Origin: Paralvinella palmiformis
Taxonomy: Eukaryota; Annelida; Polychaeta; Terebellida; Alvinellidae
Direction: 5' to 3'
DNA length: 64,000 bases
Assembly (NCBI GenBank): GCA_025642065.1
Contig: JAODUP010000958.1
Location: 78,476 to 142,475 of the forward strand
The translations under genes and the position numbers were made by a program. The notes below the pieces were generated by a model, which saw nothing but the letters and a program-made list of their open reading frames with translations, made no database searches and had not been told where the DNA came from. Positions 12,601 through 25,322 of this stretch are shown here, one piece after another (position 1 is the first letter of the stretch; every line of letters begins with the position of its first letter).

Positions 12601-14192
12601 GAAGGAAGGTAGGGTTGGTCTACAATTTAATACACAACTATCATCACAATCCAGATGAACGTTGATGGCATATTTACCTTCTGGAAAGAAAACAAGTAAC
12701 ACAATTTAATGCGAATAATAACGCAACAAAGCATATTAATATCAGAATCACTCACCAAATGGTGGCACTATTTTGTTTAAAGCAATAGCCTCCAGAAGTT
12801 CCATTTCGTTGTTACGCATGTGATTAAGTGCTTCATTTTCCCGCCTGAAAAAGACATTAATATATGTTAAACAATGTATGTATGCCATTTATTGTAAATA
12901 TACGAGTGGAACTGTATGTACATATAAGCACTGTCTATAGGGCCACATTTAAGCGTAGCTTATTTACATGTGTAGCATTACAGAGTGTTTTAAGTAGTAT
13001 GTACCTAGAAGGGTAGAACTGTGGGATTATTTCAATGGTGGCCTGGCTTTTGCAAAAGGTCACACTGTTGGGAATGTGCTCTCTACTTTGGAAGAGTTTC
13101 ATTTTCACTTGAATACCTTCCGCTTTCTTGTCCAATTCAACATCTGTCGATAAACAATGGCCAACCCAGGTTGGCTTATCCTCGATGGCATAACAGCCTT
13201 CGGAGTTAACATTTCTAGCAAGATTTCTATCAATATTAGAATATCTGACACATATGTAATCAAGGGAAGCATCCTCATTATCATTGGCATTGTTGCATAC
13301 TTTGCAGATACTCTCATTGTCGTCATCACCAGCGTTGTCTTTTGATGTGGACCCTGTCAGGATTGATCGTGCCTCACAGAATGATGATTTCAGCTGGAAC
13401 GTTGCAACCATGTCAGAGTTGTATTTCGTCCAGGTAATTCCTACATTGTGTATCGTTACCGAATTTCTATCATTAATTGATGCCTTGACTGCTTCTATCG
13501 CAACCAAATGTTGCCAACCAGCTACATACTGATCCAAAGTACTGTAGTACTGTAGTACTAAAGAGCGATTGTTCACATCGACAAAACAGAGTACAGGATC
13601 AGACTGATGCTCAATACACAAGTCTAGAGTTGGTGTAAGGCTCAGAAGCTGGACGGAAGGCGTAAGTAAGCCATTTCTGGTGCAAGCTGTGAGCTGAATT
13701 CTAATTATAGATGCCCGTGAGAGTTCAAGAGAAAAGTTACACAGCTGATTAGCGTGTTGCATTTCCATTTGTTCTGAATTTACATCGTCAATGTATTTCT
13801 TTGTTTTCTCTTTTTTCAATTCAACGTTGACCTCAAGACAAGCCTCCATAATATTTTTTAGCTGTTGGCTCCTGACAGATACTAGCAGTTTTTTCCAGTG
13901 AGACTCGGGGACTGAAGCAACGAAGCGGTGTGGATTTAAGCACTGGATCTGGGGTCTCCTTTTAGAATCTGGAGAGTCTTGGAAGGCATTATCATAGATG
14001 CGTTCTTTCCATCTGAGAATCATTTGTTGCCGATCATCAAAAAATGGCTCTTCACAAACTTTCAGGTATCTTACTTTAACTCGTCTCTCAACTGAACGAA
14101 GAGACTTGTAGCCCAAATGACTGAAACATTAAAAAAAAGACACATGACAACTATATTGTATGCACATTTGTTTGCTCTCTCTCTCTCCCTCC

Positions 14193-14261
<69 letters not shown>

Positions 14262-17009
14262 CTTTGTGTGTGCGTGTGTGTGCAAGTATATAATGTGTAT
14301 TATACACACCTCAATTGTAATTCTGTAGGGCTCAGTGTTTCTACTACTGAATGAACTATTTGCGGATTAGTCTGGAGCTGAATTGCTTGATAAAGTACTT
14401 TAGATTCCACTTCATATGCTCTTGCTGTTCTGGTTTTATCCGAACACTGTCTACATATCTCAGATATCGTCTCCTTTGTGTATGGACACGGTTCATTACG
14501 TAGCATAGCTACTATTAGTCTATGAACAACTATATCAATATATCGTCTGATTGGTGAAGTGAAGTGAGTGTATGCCTTAGCTTGGAGGGTATCGTGATAT
14601 TGCATATTAAGTGAATAGTCCCCACTACATATATATGAAGAAGGTTTCCGTATATGGTACAGCATACTCAAGGCTGTGGATGCCTCCGGAAGTATATCTG
14701 GATTTGCAATACTGAACCGGGATCTATCACCAGCTTCTCTTGTCAGCGATGTCATTACATTATTCCATATCGGCAGATTGATGGCGACATCATTTCTTTC
14801 TACCTTCTGTTTATCTTGTATGCATGTACAGTCTGTTACACAATGACACACGTGAAATTTTGGTAGGAACGGCTGCTTCAAGACAAAGGTGTTGCTTGCA
14901 ATATTCGAAAAGTTACGTTTCCACTTCTCAAGTTCTTCTTCCGCCGGTGCCAACTGAGAACGCAGAGGACAACAATCTGGGTAGTAATCTAAAAGCTTTT
15001 CAGCCACCAATCTGTTTGCATATATCATCATTTCTTGAACAAGATGGTGTGCCTTAGGTGTATCTTCTGAATCACTGTCTAAACAGTGAAAATGTGATTC
15101 GTCTCCCAGCCGTTTTTTTCTCCACATTGAAGCGATTTTGTTTAAGCTCTGAATGGACTGAATAACCTCGTCAGGTGTATTCGACCCAGAAATAGTTTCA
15201 TTCTCTAATATAGCTTCTGCTTCTTTATAAGTCAGACGTTTTCTGGACCTGATTGTGCATCTACTGATGTCACTTCTCACGCATTCCGCTTCGTTATTTA
15301 TCTCTATAAATAACGACACAGTCTTCCGGTCTTCATCTGATATCAAGCTACATACATTTGTGCTGAGATATTCAGGTAACATTGGAATTGGATCCTTTCC
15401 AGTGGGATAGAAAGTGTTACCTCTGGACAATGCCTCTTTGTCGATTTCGGAATTACGCTGAACGTAATACGACACATCTGAAATGTGAACACCAACCCGA
15501 AAGTGATTGTTGGACAGTTTTTCTAGGCTTAGCGCATCATCAAGATCTTTCGAATCACCCGGATCAATTGTGAAGGTATTCAAGTCACGCTTGTCAGATC
15601 TATCTTTATCCGTCTTCTCTACCAGATGATGTTTAATTTCTTTAACACTGTCTCTAACTGTGGCTGGAAATGATTTACGTAAACAATATTCTATATCGAG
15701 AATATGCAAACCTTTATCCAATGTGATTCCTAATGGCAACACGCCAATTACAACACACAGTGGATTACGGAACTGTCTTTCCCATTTCAGAAATCTTGCA
15801 ACAAACAGCTTCTTTTCGCCATTGTCTTCCGTGACATCCTCATAACCGACAAAAACTATTTGTCTGCTTTTTGAAAATTCATAGAGAGGTATCTTGTTGT
15901 TCGGTTTTCTTTTAATACGTTCACGATTGGTGACATAACGCATCCTAGGCAGAGTGATGTTTATAGGTATCAGTAAACCTCTGTTTGGTTCATCTACTGT
16001 ACATACAAAGCGCCTATATCGAAGAGATATATATCGCCTGAGAATGCCCACAACTTCTCCTTGCATCATCTGAGGTTCATCGGTATCTTTTGTGCTGGAC
16101 GTGAATATTCTATCCTCATCATCCAAACATTTCACTTCTACACACACTTCATCATTGTTTAAAGCTTGGCCGCATCGTCTACGACTGCTTATGGCAAGTT
16201 GTTGAACATCATCATCTTTGTCAAGCACTTCAGCACGAATGTTTACTGCACTTGTAAAGATCAGGGTGCATCTCTTGTACTTCTGAGGGTTCCTTTGAAT
16301 TAAACTTCGCAAATCATCTGGAGAATAGTCTGCCTGACCACCTTCAACTGCCAATTCATCCTCAGAGTCAGTCCCGCTGCTCTGTGAGTTAAATTCTTCA
16401 CCACAGTCATCTGCGCAGAATAACTTGCGCTTCTTATTCACTGTCACTTTACTTCGCTCCTTATACTCAGGAAAAGCAATGCCACACTTCTCCTTGATGG
16501 TAATGTTATCCATTCTAAATGGACTCCTTTCTTTTCTAATATCAAACATTTTGACTTCGTCAGGTAAGATTTTCTGGGTTTCCCGGATGAGTTGGGGCAG
16601 AATCTGATCTACCTCCATATCTTCATCACATTCTGCAATCTGAGAGTTTAAGCTGGTATCAAAAGGCAACTCCGAAGTTGGCTCATTTAGCGCACGAATT
16701 TCTTGGATGTCAAACGGAGGAGTTATGCTGCCATTTTTCTGACAGTGCTGTATGTATTTCACCCATATTCGAGCACAGGTACCAGTGGTGCAAAGTGTTT
16801 CTGGGTTGCCGACTACACCTACGTAAAACTTGGTCCTTGTTAAAACCGTGTTCAGTAAGTTGGTATTAGTAAGAAACCCAAGATCGAGATTACCAGCCTG
16901 CTCTGAGTTACATCTCTTGGTTCTCACTGTACTGATAAATACTGCTTTGAATTCTTGTCCTGTTAAATAAAATGCACAAAGTATTATTGCAGATTTTAAT
17001 GTTCGTAGA

Positions 17010-17047
<38 letters not shown>

Positions 17048-19142
17048 CATTTTTCTACCTTGTACAGCCATTGGTACCACTACCGTCACATTTCTTAGAT
17101 GACATCGTCTTAAAGCAACACGAATCGCATCAACCTACAAAAAATTGATCTGATTAGGAAATAAATGGCAAACTTGCCAAGATAGTATGCTGTAGAACAT
17201 TTTCAATTGCTTAAATATACTCTCAGTAATTACTGACTTCAAGTTGAGAGAACATGTTATAAAAAGAGATAAATACTTGGGCCCTTTCTGTTGCAACGAT
17301 TCCAATGTCACTCTCAGTACAAGTACCCCAGGGGCACTTCTCGTAAAGCTCCTGTACTCTAGTAACAATCTCATCTACTTCAGCTTCATTATACCAACTC
17401 GTTCTCTCAGAATCATACTTCTCTTGACCATGTGCCATGAAGAAGTTCAAACAGGAAAATCCCATTGGTTTATCTTCCCATTTTGTAGCTGCAATAATAC
17501 TTTCTGAGCCTCCATAAAAGACTGATGATATGAACTTCAAAATTTCCTCCGTGGTCCTGTAGTTAATGCTCAACATATGACACGATTGAAGCGTTCTTAA
17601 TCTGACGTAGTAATCGATATAGTGTTCAATCATTGTCCTTAAACGTCGAAACAAAAATAGAATTCATTTCATCGGAATAATAAACCTTTTTGATGGCCGT
17701 ATATTGATCAAAGAAGTAATAAATGGTTACCGTGAGACATACCTGTCGAGATGTTCCTTTCTGGCCACCGATGAGAACACTTCCTGTCTCATTTGTTTAT
17801 GATCCCCGGCTAACACTACACACGTCTGATGTGTAGCGAGGGCTAATGGTATAAGTATCTCACACTGTAAAGCTTGGGCTGCTTCGTCGATAATAATGTG
17901 CGTGAAGTGTCCTTTCAGCCGTTTCATCTTAGCAAGAGAAAAGGCTGCACTACACGTTGACACAATTATACGTTTCTGGGCGATGACGTCAGCACTAGGA
18001 ATGACGAGGTGGCGTTGATCTTGTGACAAGTTACAGTATGGTCGGATGACGTCACTGATTGTGTTTAGTCGCCGATCTGTTTGATATAGGCGCAGCACAC
18101 GGAGTGATGTGTCTTTGACAAATGGGTCGAAATACCTCTCGATGTATAGGTCAGCGGCGCTGGACAAGGTCGGGTATAAATATTATTACAATATCAAAAC
18201 GCAAAAGGAGAAAATACCTGACGACAGTAACGTGTTGGCTGTGTGCTATTTTTGTTTGGCTGTTCTAATAACCTGAGCAGCAGTTACCTGTTAGAATGAG
18301 TGCATATTAGAATTCGTGATTCTTCGCGTTTATCTTTGGCTAGAAGCTTAGCCGCCAAAGCTAACGTTTCGGTTTTTCCCGTTCCAAATGGACCGTAAAC
18401 TATTATTGGCAAGTTTCCAACTTTCCCACTATTCAGTATGCTGTTAACAACACGCTCTTGCTGTTCGTTCAAATGCCTTTCGCTTAAATCGAAAAGAACA
18501 TTTTTAATATTTCGTTTTCAGGCAATTAGTTTCTTTCTTATTTTCAGAGTCGTAAGAATTTGTTTATGTTCTACACACCTTTCTTGGACCTCGTAATCTA
18601 TAGTTCCTAATGACTGAATTCTGTTTACTTTGGGATACAAGATATCCAAACTATCTAGTTCATCCAAAATTAGATGCCATTTGCAAAATGTCAATCTGTT
18701 AAACACAAACTGCATCTCTATCTCCCTCTCAGTATCAGGACTTAACTTCCAGGCATCGATACAGCTAACATACAAACGGACAGTATAGGTAGAATATTTT
18801 ATTAAATAATTATTTTTGTATATTTATTTAATTATAAATAAATTAGTTATTATTCATCATTCCCAGATACCAAGTTAATAGTGGTTCTGTTTACCTTTTT
18901 GAGAGGCATATGTATAACTTATCTTCGGTTCTGCCTTCAAAGTTAAAGTATTCTCTTGTAAGAATAAGTCCCTCATAAACAACTCGTTCTGTGTTTTTTT
19001 CTCTTAACAGTACAGTTGAGACAGCCATTATGATCAATCGACCTAGAACATATAGTGCTTTTATATTAACTACCTCCTTTCTCTACTATAACACACACAC
19101 ACACACGCATCCCCCCCACAGACACACACCCCCACATACACC

Positions 19143-19196
<54 letters not shown>

Positions 19197-22100
19197 AATT
19201 TATTATGAACAACATTCTCACCAAATAAGCAACATGTATAATACCACATACATGAAACATATAATCAAAGTTAATGCATATGTAGCTGAACGAAGATGTG
19301 GTGTTTCAAATATCAGAAAAAAACACGTACTTGGCAAGTATTATTAACATCACAATAGGCCGCTTAAATGTATTGGTTCGTATGTGTAAGGGCTCGCTAC
19401 ATATTTTAAAAACACCACAAGTGCATTATAACAGATCCGTTAAGTTTCTGAGATCCCAAAACTGGAGATTTGTGCGTAAAATGATCGAGTTAATCAAATA
19501 TCGATGCCATTAGGCGGCGGTAGAATTAAAAATTCACAAATTCACAGCGCAATTATTAACTGAAATAGATTAGAGATCACCTAGGGCGTCTCCACTACGA
19601 TGTAAATCGCGGATGTATTTATTTATAAAAAGGGGGCATGTAGCATGGAATATGGGAGGTTACAAAAATAAGAAACTGGAAGACGAATTATAAACTGGAG
19701 ATTTCGTCTCACGCGCGGGAGGGTGAGAGAAGGGTACAAAAGCGGCAGACTTAACAGGTATGCAATATATTAACACGATTCAAACGATATACGATCAAGC
19801 TCAATGAAGCTGTTTGTATCACTCGCATTCTGAGACTATTCAAACTGGAGAGATGTATGTTACGGTATTTAGCACGTTACCCGCTGGAGTATCCTTGCTT
19901 AACGTTTCTGGGAGATCAAGCCATGCAAACATTTGCCCTTCTGGAGCATTCACGAAACAGTCTCCATCTATGTACTTCACGGTGTGCAAAGTACTAGCAG
20001 AACAATAGCTGGAAATGGACATTTTGTTATTTATCTACAACTAGCTGCTGCTTTGATAGTAATAATGATGAAAGTAGCCCAACTGAATTGACAAACTATA
20101 CACACACCTGGATATTATCTGCGATCTTTTCAGGTCTTCCAACTCGATAAGTTTGTGCATTTTATGCACATAATTTTCTCTACTTAGTGGAGAGGACAGC
20201 ATGTCATAGGTAATAATTGCATCAATAGATCGAGGAGGCTGATATTTCTTCAGAAGTCCTTCCTCGCCGCTTTCCACCGAGATCATCCGTGGAAATCCGA
20301 TTATCGTCGAATTAGCCTCTGTCCATCTGAAATATGAATTCTATTTTATTCATTTTAGTAGAGAGAAATTCTAGCAGAAACCATTACGTGTATTTCATGA
20401 TTGCTAATTCTAAGCCTTTTAACGTGTAAAAACCCGACATAACAATGTTTTTAATATTTTAATCACCTATAGAAGTCTAAGCTCTTTCTATTTTTCTTGA
20501 TCGTTTGTATTTGCTTTTTAGAAGCTATATCGATGTATAGCTGCCGAGCAATAACTGGTCTCTGGCCAAAGTCGAACACCACGGTTTGGGCGAAGCTACC
20601 AAATACCTCCGCTTTGAAGTGTACCCGGAATAAATAAATACCCGTAGACTGTTCAAAGTCGTCTTCACTGAGTAGCTGGCAATCAGCATCTTGCTTAGCT
20701 TGATCTGTCTCCAGATGGAAATAACTACGACCTTTGCTATACACCAGTGCTACTCTCTGTAATTTGAGGTCCTGAAAAGAAGAGAGGTGATACAATTTTC
20801 ATGGAAGAAATATTACATATGGAGAATAACTAGGTGTCAGGTTCTAGTCCTGTGAAAATAGATGTTTTCATGGCGTAATTGGTAGCGCGTTGTGCGATAG
20901 AAGTCCATATCGGGATTCAAACCCCAGTATTGCTTGTGTTTCTCGGATATTTCATTCGATCCTGAGAAAGATCAATTTATTTCATTAACTCGGAGAATGG
21001 CAATCATCTGTGTTAATCGATTTATGTGCAGAGCTTTGTAATGCGTATATTATTTCTAATATTGGTCGGACAGGTCGAAGAAATAATTTCAATAATGTGA
21101 TAATTGTTTCATGAAAGTATTAATAATTAACATACATTTACCCCTGAATGCAAATGACTTTAATAATAATAATAAATACTTCTATAGCGCCAATATCCTC
21201 GAAAAGAATTGAGCTCAGTGGCGCACCTAGTACAAGGGGTTGGGCAAACTGATAGTTCGGTTACCATACAAAGTTCATCAACAATGATCAAGTGGAAAGG
21301 AAACTTAGGAAGGATAAGCGAGTCTGAAAAGGTGAGTATTCAAATGGTGACGTAAAGAAACTATGCTATTTGATGACTTAACATGTTTAGGGAGTGAATT
21401 CCAAAGAGTAGGGACAGCAACTGAAAAAGCACTAGTCCCAGCATGAGTTTTAACCCTGGGAACAGACAACAAGTGAAAACCAGATGAACGGAGATATCTG
21501 GGCTTGGGCGATAAAGAAAGCATGGAAAATAGATATGAAGGTTCTCCAGAAGAAAGTTCGAATCGCTTCATTACCTCTGGAGGTGGCTCGGGCCATTTAG
21601 CCTACCATGTGCACAAACATGGCCGCAAAACACCAATCATCATCATCATCATCCTACAGCGTACTAGTCAATGTGCGTCACCACAGCGTACTAGCCAATG
21701 TGTGTCACTGCAGCGTACTAGCCAAAGTGTGTCACTACAGCATAATAGCCAATGTGTCGTTACACTGTACTAGCCAATGTGTCACTACAGCGTAACCATT
21801 AAGCAATAATCTAAGAGTATAATCTAATATATTTTATTACAAGTTCGATGGAAGAAATGACTTTTGGTCGATCAAAGATTCAGTTTCTAACAACTAACAG
21901 TACTTTTGTTGTTAACAGTTCATTAAATGACGACATAGAAATATCCAATTTATGTACGTTAGTGGGGGAGAATGTTGAGGATAAGAACTAGGTATACACA
22001 AGACGTCGACGAGCACAGACTGGAATTGCACAAACCTTACGAAATAAGTGAATGAACGACAGAATCCTTCAACTATATACGTACGTCTGCTTTGACTTGA

Positions 22101-22231
22101 AACGACCATGTTGTGGTGCCACCTTTGTCCTCAGTCAGCTGAGTTAAGTCCTTGTCACACTCTATGGCGATGCCAACTACAGAATCGGCTAACTATGAGT
22201 GAAATAAGATCGTTATTGTTAAGAAACAGAA

Positions 22232-22277
<46 letters not shown>

Positions 22278-22608
22278 GTATCAAAGCCGTTAACTGGCCA
22301 AAGCAAAGTCCACATCTTAAACTGTTTGAGAGCCCAAGGTCATTTTTGGGAAGGCTTGCTCGTAACAGTTGACCATTTAATTAAAAAAGAATTCTGTAAA
22401 TGTACAATAGTCAGAGACAGTTTCTGAATGATATTCCATTGCTTATTGGCATTATTCAATGTGATAATAATTTGTATCTGTATCATCATGACATTGAAAA
22501 AACTTATTATTTGAATCATAGTCTCACGATTATGAAGCTTACCAAACATACAGATATAGATATATGTGTGTGTGTGTGTGTGCGTGTGTATGTGTGCTTG
22601 GAGGTGCG

Positions 22609-22644
<36 letters not shown>

Positions 22645-25242
22645 CATGGAATAGGCCCATTTAGCCTACCATGTGCACAAAAGTGGCCATAAAACATCAA
22701 TCATCATCATATATCATCGACATACCACCGATGTTTCACATTCTGATGTCTTAATCTCCTCCTGGAGATTATCCATATACGAATATAGATTAGAACTTTT
22801 CGCTTGACGTCTCTTTTCCCATTTGTGTCTCCGTCGTTTTTTCCATTCGTCCAACTCTTCTTCACTGTGAGCGTTTGGACACATGTTGTACTCTTGTGGA
22901 CAATCGCTCCAATTACATGTTCGTGATGATAACCTGAAAATCAATCAATCGGCGGGTGGTGGGGTGGTCGTGGTGATTTAGCAGTGTGGATTAAGGCACT
23001 GGCACACAGAAACTCGTGATTTCAAACTCTGGACGATTCATCAGAATATTGATTTATACGCTATAGATACTACCATTTATAAGAATACTGATAGCCTCTC
23101 CCTTAGCCTTCTATACGTTAAACATGTCTTTATGGTTATTTAACTACGTTTCCAAGTTACGAATCTATTATTTTTTATTTAAACCGATACCGCCTTAACA
23201 TGGCAACGAAACAAACTACTAACCGCGGACATAACCTGTAGTCTTCAACACGCCGATCCAGTGGCGGATGTCGATAGTTCCATTGCTGTTCCCTATCACT
23301 GTCGATGTTTTCTTTGTGTTTTTTGGAAGCGCAGTGTATCTCCAGCTGTACTCGACTGTTACAACCAACGCCGCAAAACTGGCAGCTGTAGGTCTCGGGC
23401 AACACCACCCCAAGTAGGGGCTGATTCGGTGCTAAGCATTTTGTTGTTGACTTGGGAGGTATTCTCGTTGCCGGCAAATCGCAATTCTTTGCAATGCTCT
23501 TTAGGTTAACTGGAAAAAGGTGGGAATATCGTCGTAAAGCACATGCCTAATTCAACATTACAGACAAAAATGATCGATAGGCAACATAGAACGATATCTA
23601 CCATTGTGTTCCTTGAGCCATTGCCAAACTCTTAGCTCAGCCTCCGAATGGGCAAAGCTGCACCGACCGTAGATGCACTCGCCTCTCGTCTTTACATTTT
23701 TGCACAATTTAAATTTAGAGACGTTTGGTGGTTGACGGATGACCCTTTTCTCGGGCATCACGACATAAATGCGTTCACGTTCCCACTGGTGACACGAACG
23801 AGGAGCCGCACAGTAGCCTAGCCTCGTTGTACTCCAAGAATATGTCTGCCCATTCTTCCAACAAAGGCCGCAAATCTGTCTGATATCTGGTTTCTGCGCA
23901 TCTTCACATCCCAGCCGTTGTTGTTGGTGCTGTTGTGTGTCCTGTCGGGCGTGTTCGTCTTCTTTAACTTTTTGCACAATCAGCTGTTGTTGCGTGTGAA
24001 GTTGTGGCCATTCTACATGTTGTTTATGGCGTCGCTGTTGCTGCGACTGCGGATCATTTACAAATTGCTGTTGGAGATGGTTTTGGTGTTGTTCTTGTTG
24101 CCATTGCTGTTGGAGATGTTTGAGCTGTAGCTCCTGTTGTTGCTGCTGCGGCTCAATGTTTGTATGCGACCATTTATGTTGAGGTTGTCGTTCTTGAAAT
24201 TGGTGATTTGGCTGGTACTGGTGCTTCTGTGGTAATTGTTGTTGTTGTTTGGGATGTTGGTACCCTTTCAGAGTATTATGTCTCTAGCATAAACACAAAC
24301 TGGCTATTTGTATGTTAATCATAACAGCATCACACACACACACAGGCACACGCACCAACACAGACACACAGAGGCACGTATACATACACACACACACGCA
24401 CGCACACACGCAAACAAACACACTTATACATATAGACAGACTCACGAAATTCATATAGCATAGATTATGTACAGATTAGTTTTTACTTAAGATATAATTG
24501 CATTGTTGACTGACTTCCTTTGGCCTTGCACCTCCACTTCCAACACTTTTCTGTGAACTCCCCTTTCTTCCGCTATTCGTCGCCGTCTTCCTTTTGTTGT
24601 CCTTTCTTGGTGTCTTCCCTTTCTTTACATTTCTCCTTGGTGCGCCAATATTCGCCAGATTCTGCAGGGAATGGAACCTCCCACTTGATAAGGGATTATC
24701 GTCAGTTATGTCATCACTGTCATCATCTTCGTCATCTATCGCTTCATCTTGGGCTGAGTTTTTCTTGTCAGATTTCCTTTCTAACCTTTCGCTCGTGGAT
24801 TTTGGAGAAGACTCTGGACGTATTGATTGTTCCCCTGTTTGTTTCTGTTCTGATTCTTTCCCGAGGTTAGGGTGTCTTTTAGTCTTCTTTGCTGGTGAAG
24901 TATCAGGTTGTTGTTGAGATAGCGATGGAAACGATTGAGCATAATCTACCGGAACAGACCTAACCATATATATGACTAGTATGCGCGAGCGCGCACATAT
25001 ACACACGTACACACATGCACGCACACATGTACACGCACACATGCACACTCTATTATATATATATATATATATATATATAACTTTTCTGCACATGGTAGGA
25101 GGCTAAATGGGCCGAGCGACCTCCAAAGGTAATGAAGCAAGGTCAAAGATGAAGCAACCTTCAGATATGCCCACGCCAAAATTCGAACACGGGTGGTAGT
25201 GATGTGTGGTCAAACAGGCTGCTGTTATACCATGGAGGTGCC

Positions 25243-25322
<80 letters not shown>

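Noticed and set aside
12520..12702. A possible small exon between exons 21 and 22
   Set aside because: Exons 21 and 22 join in phase without it (ttt g|at aag), and it has no family match.
14654..16869. Plus-strand frames opposite HELZ2-like exon 19
   Set aside because: They are shadows of the minus-strand RNB exon, which has clear family motifs.
20866..20940. A functional tRNA gene
   Set aside because: Box-like motifs are present but the acceptor stem does not pair, and it resembles the SINE head family.
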